From the NCBI GenBank assembly GCA_016858145.1, contig JAEHOE010000002.1, positions 806,001 through 870,000 of the forward strand: a stretch of DNA of 64,000 nucleotides. The letters are read 5' to 3'. Positions within the stretch are counted from its first letter, which is position 1; each line of letters opens with the position of its first letter. Source of the DNA: Edaphochlamys debaryana. Taxonomy: Eukaryota; Chlorophyta; Chlorophyceae; Chlamydomonadales. The translations under genes and the position numbers were made by a program. The notes beneath the pieces are model-generated. The model searched no databases. It was not told where the DNA came from and saw nothing but the letters and a program-made list of their open reading frames with translations. Below, in pieces: positions 48,301 through 60,461 of the stretch.

Positions 48301-51300
48301 ACAGGAGGAGGCGGAGGTGGAGGGGGGCGGAGGAGGCGGGGGGCTGGGACTTGGGGGCGGATAAGGAGGGGGCGGCGGGGGAGGGGGTGGAGGCGGGGGT
48401 GGGTTTGGACTCGGAGGTGGATGAGGGGGAGGCGGAGGAGGAGGGGGTGGAGGCGGTGGAGGGTAGCTGGGAGGCGGAGGAGGTGGCGGCGGGTCAGGAG
48501 GGGGCGGAGGGGGAGGGGGTGGAGGAGGTGGGTAGCTGGGAGGAAGGGGCGGATCAGGAGGGGGCGGCGGCGGAGGGGGCGGCGGCGGAGGGGGACTGGG
48601 AGGTGGGGGAGAAGCGGGAGGGGGCGGAGGAGGTGGGGGGGGAGGCGGAGGGGGGCTGGGAGGTAGGGGCGGCGGGTGCGGTGGCGGAGGGGGCGGCGGC
48701 GGAGGGGGTGGAGGATGAGGGGGTCTGGGATTTGGGTCGGGGTCTGAAGGGGGTGGATGGGGAGGGGGAGGCTGAGGAGGGGGGAGGGGGGGGGTGGAGG
48801 GGGCGGAGGTGGCGGAGGAGGGGGGCTAGCCGGTGGTAGATGTGGGGGTGGAGGTGGCGGAGGTGGCGGAGGAGGGGGTGGCGGAGGGGGCAGCCTGGGA
48901 AGCGGTGGAGCAGGGGGAGGCGGAGGTGGGGGTGGGGGAGGGGGAGGCGGAACCTTGGGAGGAGGAGTGGGGGGAGCCTTGCCCGGCGGGGGCTTGCCAG
49001 GAGGAGGCTTGCCCGGCGGGGGCTTGCTCGGAGGGGGCTTGCCTGGCGGGGGCTTGCTTGGAGGGGGCTTGCTCGGTGGGGGCTTGCCCAGCGGGGGCTT
49101 GCTCGGAGGGGGCTTGCCCGGAGGAGGGTTGCTTGGAGGGGCCTTGCTCAGCGGTGGCCTGGGCCGAGGCGGGTCAGGGGGTGCGGCCGGGAGTCCGTTC
49201 TTGAAGTACCGGCGTCCTGGTGGGATGCGAGGAACAAACATGCACGGCATCACATGTAGGCGTTCGGGAGCAGCGAAGGCCTTGCTTGCTTGCCTAGCTA
49301 CATCACACGATCCCACCTACCAGTACGGCAGTACGCTTCAGTGAGCTTTCCAGCACAGTAGAAGAGAGTGTTGCCAGGCGCAAAGTTTGAACAAGCTGGC
49401 TCAACCTCACATCTGAACATCGGGCGGCGGTAGCAGGGCAAGGTCAACACAGTTCAACCATTAAGCCCACCCTCAGACTTCGGCCATACCCACAATAGTT
49501 TTCCGGTACCATCAAGGTCAGAGCAGTAGCTGTAAAACTGTTCGCCATACTGCCACGTACGACGGCAGGGACATCCCGTAGAAGTAACCTGCATGTGCAA
49601 GCGTACGGCGTGTCATCAGGCCCGAGCCGTGACGCCAGCGTGGCTCGGCCACGCACCATGCACTCAGCAGGGTAATCCTTGGGCGGTGGCGGCGGCGGCA
49701 TGGGCGGCGGCGACGGCGGCAGCGGCGGGCTAGGGGGAGGCTGGGTGCCGGGGAGCGGGTCGCAGACTGACGCAGTCCCTGCGCCGTGGAGGACAGGGAG
49801 CGAGGTGTCACGCAATCACGCAAGCCAGGCAAAGCGAAAGCACAAGGCTGTCCGCACCTTGGCAGCCAAGGACGCAGAAGCTACCACTGCAAGCGGCGCA
49901 GCTTGACGTGTCTGCCACTTGGCAGCTGCGGGGATGGATGGAGTGACACGGCCGGCGGCGGAGTGATGAGGGGGTTTAAGGGAAAGCGCAGTACAGCGCA
50001 GTGCACGATGGCACGCTCGGCTCCAAGAGTGAGGGGGTGCCCCATGTACCCCATGGACACGCGTGACGGGGCCCGGGCGGATTTTGGATACGGGTGCGCG
50101 GGGCCCTGCCCAGATGGGCTCTTGGATGCGACCGCGTACTAAACTTCTTAAAGGGGCGTGTATGTTGGCGCCAGTTTGAGCGCGTGGCTCCATGACACCG
50201 CCTGGCCCGGAAATAACTCACAACACGGTCGCCTGGTCGTCGTCGGGTAGGCGTGCGCAGTAGGAGTATGTTTTGCCGCCGTATGTCCAACTGGACTTGC
50301 ATGCACAGCCAGAGGGTGACGCACGAGATTTGTATGTCATCTGTGGAGTGTGTGGACGTTGCGGAGGAGAGCAGCCGGGCGGGGCAGCAAGCAAGGCTCA
50401 GAGCAACAGGCATCGCAAGCAAGGATCAATGCCCAGACGCCCCTCTCGCGCCGTTTTCCCGCTGTCCCCGGCGCCCCCTGGGATGGGCGCACTCCCGCCG
50501 CATGCCTTACCCTGCAAACGTTAGGAGCCGTCTCAGTCAGGTCCGGCCACTGGCGCTGTGGCAGGTTCTGGGAGTTTTGCGCGTAGTGCTGCCCCCAGGC
50601 GTAGAGCACGGGGTTAAGCTCCGCGGTCACAAGGTGGGCGCGCTCCGCCTGTACGGGAATTCGGGAAGGACGTACGGCAGCAATGTGAGGAGCGCTTCCC
50701 GTACTCCCTCCAGGAGTCCACCTGCCATGCATACCCTGCGCATCTCTTGATCAGCTAGCTGGGCGCGTACCTGCTCGCGTGTGAGGTGCCCCAGTGCCGC
50801 AAAGCACACGGCGGTGTTGTACGTCAGGTAGTTGCCGATCTCGTCGTACCCGGGGTTGTTGGGGCATGAGTCAGCCCTGCGGCCAGCCACGGCAGCGGTA
50901 CATCGATAAGTACAGACAGCTTCAATCCTTGCGGTTAACAGCTTTCGGGGTCGGGTGTGCGTGGGGGTCCAAACCTGGAACGCGGCCTTCTTTCCAGCCT
51001 AGAACCCAGCAGGTACCACGCAAGAGCGGGATCTAACAAGACGGGTGTCAGCTTCCTCGAAGCTGGAAAATGGGCTGAGCCCTATGTGGCTGGGCAGCGG
51101 TATGTGCGTGCAGGCACGGTGCAACGCGCGGGGCCGTGTGGCGCGCTCCGCGCGAAGCTTGGGGGGAACAGGGGGCCGAGGATGGACGCGGGGCGAAACA
51201 CGTTTCCACGCCGACCGGCGACAAAGTGTTTGCCCGTACTTCCTCCTCGACGGATATGACTTGCAGAAGGTAAGATAGCAATCTCGCGCTCGGTCCGGGC

Positions 51301-54300
51301 CTGGTCGGCGAGGTTTGACCGAAGTCGGCACCACAGCCATCCTCGCAACAGCCGCGCCCAAACTTGTCGAGACTATCTTGCTCTTAGCATTTAAGTGCTC
51401 TATACCTATCAAAAGAAAAGTTTGGAATGCTCCTTGGGCTATGGGTGCGAGGTGGTGCGACTGCCTCCCCAACATGTTGAGTTTGCGTAGGGTCGATAAG
51501 TTTCCCTGCTCTTAATCACAAGCGATAGGGATAAGAAAATTAAAGCTTGTGGCATCGCGGGCTAGGCGTGAAAGATCCAGGTGGCCCAACCCCTGCTTTC
51601 CGTCGTACGGCGGTCCGGAGCCAAGCGTGCCATCGTGCTCTGCGCTGCATTGCGGTTTGCTTTAACCAGCGCACTTCATTGTCAAGCATGCGTGCGCGCA
51701 CACTCACCAGCTGTTCCTGTCTTCTAGGGGGATTTCCAGGGCCTTGCTCCATCTGTCGTACGTGCCGGGCCAGTCACCCGCGTACTTCTTCCAGAAGATC
51801 TCCATGCAGTACGACATGGCAGTTGCCCTGAAGCTGCTGTGGTCCACGTCCCCTGCATTTGCGCAAGCATGGGCCGATGGGACAACACGCGCGGTCATGG
51901 AGCAAGTCACGCACCCCACACCCCTTCGTGCGCCCCCACCCGCCCATCCACCGTATCTACAGGAGGGCCTGGGGATTGAGGGCCCATGGCTGGGGCACTA
52001 GACCGGATGCATTTTGTGGCCTTGCATCATTTGACCCCGAGCCTTGGCAGATACCGGTGCTCGCCGGTGCAGGGCCTAAAATGCCTGTGAATCATTCATA
52101 GCCACTAGGTTGGGCAAGGGGTCAGGGGTACTGGCGGCAGCCCCTCGGCAGCCACCACCTACCAAAGGCTGCGGGCGTATCCACGACATAGTCATCATCG
52201 TCGCATGAGCTGCCGCTATTGCCGGGCCCAAACGGATGAGCCAGCCCGAGGTGGTGCAGGATCTCGTGCCACAGAGTGTTGGGGCCGTCCTGGAGTGTGA
52301 CGGCAATGGAGGAGGGCACGAGGTTTAGTTGTTGTTGGGCGGCACAACATGACCCGGTACCCGGTACCCGTCGTCCGTCTCACGCACAGCAGCTTTGTCC
52401 TACTCACGTTGTATCCGGCCAGGGAGTTGGTGCCCTCAGGTGTGAACTGGTCCCACCGCAGGAACAAGAAGCCCCTACTGGGGTCTGTGAAGCTCCTGTG
52501 TGGGAAACCGTTGGATGTCGTATTCGATCGGGGTCGATCGGGCTTGGAGTAATGCCGCCGCCACGCACAAAGGGCAGCCTGCCAGGCTGGTCCAGTGGAC
52601 ACCAGCCAGACGCAGGCTTGAGGGGCCATTCATGACGACAGGGAGGACGCCACCATACATGGCTTGCTAGTCAGCGTATCTGCTGGCACGCACGACGGCT
52701 GCACGCACACGTGCCCTCCTTGCAAGGAGCTAAAGCCCTGCGCTCACCCGGGAACTCCGGAGGCGTAGCCGAGGGTGTTGGAGCCCCCGCTGCCATCGCC
52801 GCTAACGTAGCAGTTTATAGACCTCGGCCAATCCACGACGGTCCTGTATATTGTTGGGGATGTGGGTGGGGCGTTCAGGACGAGCGTGGTGGACGAAATG
52901 TTGAGGGTCAAGTGGTGCCAGGTGGTGCGTGGTTCAGTGCCGTCAGGACAGCCCGAGCCTCGCTCTTGTAGGCCCCCGCGGCACCCATGTAACCCATGCC
53001 GCCGTGTCCCGACCAGGGCGACGCCATCGGAGCAGTAACCTCCCTCCCCTGGACAGCCCGGACGAGAAGGCTCCCTCACTGTTGAACGTAGGCCGGGTCA
53101 TACAGGCAGCCAGACCCAGCTTCGCAAGTCGAAGAGGCCATCCAGTCTTCCCGGGTGGGCAGGAAGAGGTCGGGATACAGAGTAGGATCATGGCGAAGCT
53201 CCTGCGGGGTTGGGCCAGCCGAGGTAGGGTGGTGTGGGGTTGTGCGCATTCATGGCAGTCAGAGCCAGCCCTCGCCATTGACATCAATTATTTGAGCCCA
53301 CGTGCTAAACGGCAAACCTGCCTTGAGGTAGAACTGCCAGTTGGTGGGTTTTGCCATGACGTTGAGAACCCGGATGGCCCTGTCCACAAGCTGCGGCGAG
53401 CTCCGCCACAGCGCTGGGCCAATCGCCCCAGTACTGTCGCGGTACGTCAGCACGTGTACGACTAGCGGTACGTACAGCAGCGGCATGGCACCCGGTCCGG
53501 CATACTTGTACGACGAGTTGGGCGGCATGTTGTATATGTAATTGCTAGGCCACGTGCCCAGCGAGCGGCGAGCACGCAGCAATTCTTGCGCGCTGGAGTT
53601 CTGGCCGGTTGGCGACGCTTCGTCTTCGAGGGCGCTGCGCTGGCGTCGATGGCCCCTGCCGGCCGTGTCCGCTGCCCTGTGATCGGCGCTGAGGTCCGCT
53701 GCGATGCCTTGGAGGATGGGCAGGTTGGCGTGGAGGCCCTCCAGAGCGGCGGAGATGCGGGGGGCGAGGGCCGCAAAGTCGGTGGGGTGCAGGCCACAGG
53801 CGGCCTGCAGCTGCTCCGAAGTGGGCCCCAGTTTGGTGGCGTCACCAAGGGCATCCGCCACGGCCGCTGTCAGCTCCAGGTCAGACACGAGAGTTCGGTC
53901 GGGCCAGGCCGCGGCGGCAAGGGGCTGCCCCTCCACCTCTTGCAGTCGAAGTGGCACGTTGTCTCGCACCCAGGCGAAGGTTTCCCCCAGGGCCGTGTAC
54001 AGGCTGTAGTGGCAGGCCTGCAAGCAATTGGATGCATGGGGGCGGGGATGGGCGAGGTTGGGGGAATGTGGGGTGCGGGGGATGGGAGTGCCGTACACCA
54101 TGTCCGCCGCCGTCGAAGCCGGTCGAAGCGGTCGAACACTGCCGCAAAACCGAAACCACAAACACCGTTTCCCCTCGGGGCTCATCGGTGCCGTGCCTAA
54201 GGCTAGGGTGTGTTACGTCAGGTTGGGCTGCGCGCGAAGCCTCCTTGCTCCGGGGGTGGCGGTGGGTTACTCATTGTTGTCCCTTGTCCAGTCCCGCCCC

Positions 54301-55677
54301 TCCTCACCCGGAGCGTGCTTGTGCCGTACAGGTCAATCCCTAGGCCGTACAGCTTCTCGACCAGGGTTGAGGCGCACATGCCGGGTCGGGAGGCGTACGA
54401 CCGCATGATCTCAGGGCTAAGGTACGGCAGGAGGGCATTGGACGAGCCTGAGGGGCGGGGGGACACTCGTTGGCGGGCTTGCCACCCTTGCCTCCTCAGC
54501 GCCCCCGGGCTATCAAGTCCGCTTCACATCGAGCGCCAGCTGATGCCAAGAAGCTAAGAACGTCCGTTGTCAGCAGCAGGGACGGGCAACAGCAGCGCAT
54601 CCAGTGTTAATAGGGCCAGCTAAGAATGGAACATACGCCTGCACTTGCTTGGCCCGCTCACCTTCTGCCCTTGACAGTGGCGCCGCCGCCCCGAAGAGCA
54701 GGTAGGCCGTGTCAGCCACGGTGCTGGCCTGCTGGTACAGCCTCCGCGCATCCGCGGCGGAGGCGCGCAGGGTGTCGGTGACAGCTAGGAAGGGCGGCGG
54801 GGACGGCGTCGAGGTGATGACATCTGCGGGCGTGGGCAGAGGCAGGTTTGAAGGCCGGTAACCGGGCAGGTTGAGGTAGTTGTGGCATGCAGCTAGCTAT
54901 CTAGTCTATGGGCGGAGAACGGCGGGGGAGTCCGGCGGGCGCTGGGCTGCTGTTGGGTTGCTGCGTCGCGTGCATTCGGGTGGGAACCTAACACACGGCA
55001 CAGATTTCGAGGGCTTTCGCACGACCTTGCTCGCTACCTCTCCCGCGCCTCAACCATGCTCGAAAGCTTGCGGCGGGAGCAACGCGATGGCTTGCGAAAA
55101 CCGTGTTTGTGCGAAGTAAGACGCACGGGCAGTTTGTTGGGCGACCTCCTAAACACCCTTCCACTGTTTACACACCACAGATCGTTCCAGCGCAACCCAC
55201 TGAAGTACGCGCATCCACCGCGCTCAAAACGGCGCCGAGGTGTTGCGACTTGGCGCAATGCCGTGCGCGCGCCGATGCACCACTGCGCTCGCTCGAGCGG
55301 GGCCTCGCCCTCTACTCACCCTCTGTAAGGGATCCGTTTGCTCCGGGGATCAGGGTCGACGGCCAGGTAGCGAGCAGAAGTACAACGACGTCGACGACGA
55401 CGGCCGGCCATCGGGTGGGCGGAGTGGGCGGAGCGCCCATACTTGTGCTGGACCGCAGCCGCCAAGGTGTCTATGAAGGGTCTGTCAGTCTGGTGTTGTT
55501 CGCGGGTAAGTGGGCTTGGAGCGGTCGGCTGTGAACATGTTCGAACGCATGATCGGGATGCATGGGACGAGCGAGGGCGACAGAACACCGTTTCCCGCTG
55601 ATCCAAGTTACAGACAAGGCAAGGGCACAGAGAAGTAGCAGAGGACTATGGAGGGCTGAGGAGCGGAGCGGGCGCAT
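45380..55677 (-). CDS. Secreted/type-I membrane M43 (pappalysin-like) metallopeptidase with Pro-rich stalk
   Basis: Minus-strand exons: signal-peptide exon starting at 55677 (MRPLRSSALHSPLLLLCALA; its end unresolved), 54662-54823, 54308-54447, 53283-54017, 53080-53201, about 52960 to 52748, 52408-52495, 52163-52289, 51708-51852, 50771-50876, 50511-50648, a short Pro-rich exon near 49610-49780, 49216 to about 47100, 46816-46937, 46589-46684, 46300-46426, 45762-45826, 45380-45571. After a pro-region, LLYVPLVVHVL begins the protease fold; 52163-52289 carries the zinc site HEILHHLGLAH, followed by DDDDYVVDTPA and CPNNPGYDEIGNYLTYNTAVC..LTREQ, the M43 order including the Met-turn-like part. A hydroxyproline-type stalk, a Cys module (LACGSVVAAYTI), one TM helix (IAIIAVGAALLVLVPVAVILV) and a basic tail follow. 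Likely a cell-wall or extracellular-matrix protease. Junctions near 53080/52960 and in the Pro-rich part are not solved. Confidence 0.75.
47107..49216 (-). repeat. Pro-rich low-complexity tract (stalk of the M43 protein)
   Basis: G-rich on the plus strand. Proline-rich reading moves between all three minus-strand frames (for example ~48330-48750 in one, ~48010-48172 in another, ~47330-47980 in a third), so either introns, homopolymer errors or real indels interrupt it. Units such as QQ-A/G-TP-D/E-SPAPPPP repeat at 47330-47640. Confidence 0.75.
48968..49160 (-). repeat. 15-bp tandem repeat encoding PPGKP/PPSKP pentapeptides
   Basis: About 13 units of GGCTTGCCCGGCGGG type (plus strand). On the minus strand they encode alternating Pro-Pro-Ser/Gly-Lys-Pro, a regular basic Pro-rich motif at the start of the stalk. 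Confidence 0.85.
49977..50033 (-). repeat. Dispersed inverted repeat, copy 1
   Basis: Reverse complement resembles 51611-51668 over about 50 bases (shared GCGTGCCATCGTGC core). Both lie in introns of the M43 gene. Confidence 0.6.
51611..51668 (+). repeat. Dispersed inverted repeat, copy 2
   Basis: Partner of 49977-50033 in opposite orientation; may be the remnant of a small non-autonomous element. Confidence 0.6.
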
Positions 55678-56059
55678 GCCAGCCGGGCCAGACACGCGAC
55701 GAACAAAACGACGCGCCAGCCTAGCCCGCGCCAGCCAGGACGACGTCCTGGCCGACCCGGGTTGTACTCGTGCCTCCCAGCTTGAACAACTGCACACTAT
55801 GACTAGTCATACCTGCAACAAAGGGATTGCGTGCACGCCTTCGGTTCTACCCCCGCCGGGCCCCCGACCGCACACACACGCCGGGGCGGGCTGGGCTTGG
55901 GCATGGGGTTCGCTCGGGCTTTCGTTTCGGGTCGCTCGCGCGTCCGCCGCTCCACTACTCTCACTGCATCGCACGCGCTATCGCATTCTAGCTTCCCAAC
56001 GGGTACTCCCTAAACACACGCCTCCTGCTTGTAATAACCCCCGCCCCTTCCGCGCGCAC
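55678..56059. other. 5' flank of the M43 gene
   Basis: No distinct TATA box or other element was recognised. Confidence 0.35.
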
Positions 56060-56300
56060 CTGCCGCAGGCTCTCGCTCGTCCCGCCGCCGCCTCCTCTCA
56101 GACTCCTGCCCCATCCCAGGCCCATGCATTCCCTTCCGTGGCCCCTCCGTGTCCGCCGCCAGTGGTCGCTGCTCCTCGGGGCCTGTCATCCCAGCCCGCA
56201 GCAGCCCTTCCTCGATCGGCCTGGGTCCTCCGGCCGTCCTCCCTCTCCCTCCCCCTGTGGGGCCTCGCTCATCGCCCGAGCGCCGCTGCTGCTTGCTCTC
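56060..56300 (-). pseudogene. Exon-like fragment resembling an N-terminal exon of the SEC24-type array
   Basis: A minus-strand segment with CAG acceptor (56301) and GTGCGC donor. Its start (QQRRSGDERG) resembles ERRRSGEEA of the exon at 60462-60569, including the shared bases CGGCGCTCGGGCGA. Probably the remains of a third array copy; function cannot be stated. Confidence 0.35.
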
Positions 56301-56794
56301 CTGCGGGCCGGGGGGGATGGACAGGGCACGCGGAGCAGGCGGGTGAAGCGGAGGCAATTGCACCATCAGCTGGGCGAGCTGAGACTGTGCGGAGGCGGAC
56401 CACGCACGCGCACGACTGGCAACGGCAGCCGTTGGCCCCTGCACCATCGCTGTGCGGCTACGCCAACGAGGCCACGGTGGCCAGCCAAGGGGCTCGCTCC
56501 TAACAAGGCGCGGAACAACTAACACGATTCCCATGCCGCCGAGTCCTGGCCGCTACCCTGCCCGCCGGTACCCTGCCGCGTGCCCCGCCAACCGCGAGTC
56601 CCTCCCTCCGTCCCTGGCTCGCTCCTTCCCCTACGCTAACCCTCTACGCCCCCCTGCCCCGCTCCCTGCTTCCCGCCTCCCACTCCCCGCTCCCCGCTCC
56701 CCACTCCCCGCTCCCCGCTCCCCGCTCCCATCCCAGGTGGAAGCCAATGTATTCGCGCCAGTCCGCCCAGAAGCGTAACGGACCCATGGGCCCT

Positions 56795-57303
56795 ACCTGA
56801 GGTGCGGCGGCGTACACGCTGCTGTCGTGCCCGCTGTGCCCGCTTCTCTTGGCCGGGCCCCTCGCCCACAGGAGGAGGCGGCCGGGGCTGCGGAAGCGGG
56901 CGGCCAACGCCGGACGAGAAAATGCAGCCGCCCGCGCCCCCTCCTGCAGCGCCATGGCTGCTGCCAGCGAAGGCGGTGCAGCGGCACAGGGGGCAGGCAG
57001 TCCGGGCCCAACCAATCTGTCTGGCGACCCAGCTGATGCTGAGCTAGAGGACAAGGACGTGCAGCGCTCGGACGCTGGCAGCACCGAGCACTGCACCTCC
57101 TTGTCCTCTAGCCGCGCAGCGCCTCCCTCCGTGCCCTCGGCCCCTGTGCGGCTGCCACCTGTGCGGGAAGTGCCCTCCGCCCCCTGCAACGCAGCAGTCT
57201 GGGCGCCGTCCCTCAGGCCAGCCTCGGCTGTGGCGCGGACCCAGCGGCAGGGGCCTTGTAGGCGTGCAGTGCACGGTGTGTGCCGACAGCCTCCAGCCCT
57301 GGG
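56795..57303. repeat. Duplicated block, partner of 62538-63171
   Basis: 56795-56945 and 57113-57303 match 62538-62700 and 62972-63171 in direct orientation, while 56950-57075 matches the inverse of 62720-62845. So the block was duplicated and its middle inverted in one copy. Confidence 0.75.
57043..57112. repeat. Imperfect palindrome at the inversion boundary
   Basis: Arms 57043-57071 and 57084-57112 pair at 27 of 29 positions around a 12-base centre. It lies where the inverted part of the duplicated block ends. Confidence 0.8.
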
Positions 57304-57462
57304 TAAGGAGGATGTCCGAGAGAGAGGGGGCAGGTTAGGCGGGTGAGGGTGCCGGAAGTGATGCAGGGGCCTCGTGTGTCGATGCGCCCTAGGTGGGGAG
57401 CACCCGAGCCCATCCCCCAGTCCCCTTCCTTCCCCAAGCACCCTTCCCGCCCTCCTTCCCAC

Positions 57463-59388
57463 CGGATGCGCCTCTCCCCGTTGGAGTTGGTGTAGAGCAG
57501 CGCGCACTGCACGTAGGCGAACCCGGGCTGCACCATGCCCTCCTCGTGGGCAATCTCCATGGCGAAAGCCTGGGGCAGGGGGGGAGGAGTGGGCGGGTTC
57601 AAGAGTTTAGTAGTGACGGCGGCTTGCAGTCAGCAGGGCCCCTTTGCTAATCCCCCTCCCTGCCCCCACCTCCAGCCCTTCATCCCTTCCCTGCCCCGTC
57701 CCCCTCAGACCCCACTCCCCCTAGACCACCCCCCCACCTTGTCCGGGTCGCACGTGGCAGCGCCAGCAGGTCGGTGGAGCGGTTGAAGAAGTGGCCGTGG
57801 AAGGCCGAGATGCGCAGGCCCTTGGAGCAGCGCACGCGCATGACTGCCTCCCAGGCGGTGGGGCGGGTCAGGTTGTGGGCGATCTCGGCGGTCAGCTTGG
57901 CGCCGTCGCGCTGGGCCATGAAGCCGGGGTAGTGGTAGAGCTGGGGGAGGGGGGAAGGCGGGGGATAGGGCGGTTGGGGAAGGGGGAAGGATGGAGGTGT
58001 GAGAAAAGAGAGGACCGGCTTGATGGGCCAGGCAGAGCGCGTGGCATCAAACATGCCAATCCCTCTAGTCTCTCCACCGCTGGAGCTTCAGGGTCAGGGG
58101 AAGTGCACGCCCCCATGCCCCTCTTCCCTTGGCGCTCCCACGCCTGATTCGCCTCTGCCCCTCCCCCCAAGATCTGCCCCCCGCCGTACCTCTCCGCACG
58201 TGTATCGCGGGATGGCGGCGATCGAGGCGAGGTCGCAGTACTGCGGAGGGGGGGGGGGCAGGAAGGGGGGGAGGAGAAGTGTCTGGGGGAGGAGAAGTTT
58301 GAAACCCATGAGTCATGCGGCCGATCAGGAACCGGACGGCATGCACCGCACGACGCCTCTTGTCACTCCCCGCTCCCGCTTGCAAGCTCGTGACAGTCTG
58401 CAGCCGACGGCATGAGGGCCCAAAACCAGATCCCGAACCAAGCCCAAACCCAGACCCCAAGCCCCCCTCCCACCTGCATGCTCATTGCGAACACGTCCAC
58501 CGTCAGCTGCACTCGGCTGCACTCGGCGGCGTAGCGCTTGAAGAAGGGGTCGTCCGGGTTGCGCAGCGCGGGCTCGCGCTCGGTGCCGTAGGCGGAGGGG
58601 TTGTCCCGGTTCTTGACCTTGCCCACGCCCAGGAAGGGCACCGAGGACTGGAACAGCAGCAGCTTGCCGCCGATGTGGGAGGCCACCATGAAGGCAGCCT
58701 GGGGGGGGGGGGGGGGTTCGGGGGTTGGGGTCGGGCAGTAGTTGGCACTGGGGCGATGGCGGGCCTGCTCTTCCACTCCCAGCTCCCACACGCACAAGCC
58801 GCAACCTGGCCCGCGCTTCGCTCAGTACCTGTGGCGCCCCCACCACACTCTGCCCTGCCCGCCCTGCCTGCCCCCGAGCCCGGCCCCTGGCCTTCACTGA
58901 TATGACGACACGTATCCCTCACCCATTCCCCCCTCCCTCTTCCCCGCTTTCCCTTTCCCCCCACCTGCAGCGCCGGCCCCATGGCGCTCTCCACCACGGC
59001 CTGCCCCGCGAAGTTGCCCGGCAGCGCGGCCAGCAGCGCATCCACCGCCCCCCGGCTCTCGCGCAGGTTCACCAGCAGGTCTTCGGGCAGAGGGACGAAC
59101 GGGTCGTCCAGCTCCGTGACCACCTGTACGGCGGTATGGGGGTACGGCAGTACGGCGGTACGGCAGCAAGTGGAGGCAAGGTGAAAAGCCCGAACGGCCA
59201 GCTGATGAGGGCCTCGTGGACTCGGGGACCTGGCGTGGGCCTCAGCCCAGCAGCAGAGCCCATCCCCGCTTTCCCCCCGTATACGCCCACCTAGTGCAAG
59301 GCCCCGCCCCTGCTCCACCCCCCTTCCACGCACCAGCATCTGCGGCTGGCTGAGGCTGGGCTTGAGGTTGTAGAAGTAGTGGAGCGCG
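57463..59388 (-). pseudogene. SEC24-like COPII trunk fragment with frameshift
   Basis: Minus-strand exons 59334-59388, 58965-59123, 58474-58698, 58190-58240, 57738-57940 and 57463-57569 encode a colinear SEC24 trunk/beta-sandwich segment: HYFYNLKPSLSQPQML, LDDPFVPLPEDLLVNLRESR, ASHIGGKLLLFQSSVP, AVMRVRCSKGLRISAFHGHFF, and ALLYTNSNGERRIR. SEC24 is the cargo-binding coat subunit of ER-to-Golgi vesicles. In exon 57738-57940 the length is 203 nt where 204 would keep frame: one base is missing just before CDPDK, so the trunk is frameshifted. No helical or gelsolin domain follows; instead the duplicated block begins. Upstream zinc-finger exons were not found. Confidence 0.8.
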
Positions 59389-60461
59389 CTGCGGAGGGAG
59401 GGGGGGAGAGCGATGAAAAGACACGGAGGTTCGTTGCGATCAGGGCCATCCACGCGTGGACAAGGAAGGGAGATATGGACACGTCTCGCGGTCAGGAGGG
59501 AGGAGGACCCGAAGCGTCGGCGGCGTTGCTTTGACCTATTCCCACCTCCCGCAGGCCTTGTCCCGTAGAAGCTGCAGAGTCCCCAGCCCCCACCCCCACC
59601 CATGTCCCACCTGTTCAAAGTGGTGAAGCCCCGCCAGCAGTGAAGGGGAAATTGGATGGGGGAGTGACGTCAAGTGTGCAGGTAGGTCCCAGGTCTCAGT
59701 ATGCTATGCATGCGGCCAAACCCCCGCCCCTCGCTCCCGCAGCACTCCTCCGCTGGCACCCGTCCCGCCACCCTCAAACCCTCTCGACTCCACCAGCCTT
59801 CTGCGCCTACTGCGCCTGCATACACCAGCCACCCAGCTGGTTCGCTGCTGGCCCGGCCGAGGAAGCTGCTGGAAGGAGCGCCGCACAGCATCAGTCCTGA
59901 CGGCCAGGGACACTGATCATCTCCGTGCTCGGCATTAAGAAGCATCGCACCGCACGCCTCCCTCCCACGCCTTCCCAGACTTCACCTGGGCCCACCTTCC
60001 CGCAACTATAACACGCCAGCCCTCCACGCCTGCCTGAGATGGGTCCCCTTAACAACCCCCCGTTCCCCCATACACGCCTTCACTACTCTCACCCGCCTCA
60101 TTAGCCCATCACCATGTTCCCGCTCTACCCACGCCTGCCCCCCCACAGCCCTCGACCCAAACCTGGGGTCGAGGCTCCTGGGCGTGCGTTCCTCCCCAAG
60201 AAAGCACGGCAGTACGGTGGCCACAACTAAGTGATGCCTTGTTCGTTCAGCCTGGTCAGCCCACCAGTCCCAGCAGCTCTGCGGCTCCTGCCGCTGTATT
60301 GGGGTCTGCCCTCCCCGCCGCTAGACGCTGCAAGCCCCGTCCCCACCCCGTCCCCTCGCCCCGCGATCTCGCTCAGCAACAAACACCCCGTCCCCTCCCC
60401 CGTCCCTTCAACCCTCCGCCCCCTCCGTGCCCTCCCTCAGCCGCTACTCCTGGTGGCTTAC
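59389..60461. other. Unresolved stretch between N-terminal-type exons and SEC24-like trunk
   Basis: Presumed intron(s). A SEC24 zinc finger (two CxxC pairs) was searched for by eye on the minus strand and not found. Confidence 0.35.

Noticed and set aside
46854..49316. Single-exon 820-residue Pro-rich protein on the minus strand
   Set aside because: Its start lies upstream of a better acceptor (exon from 49216), its middle is out of the Pro-rich frame, and it ends outside the conserved Cys module.
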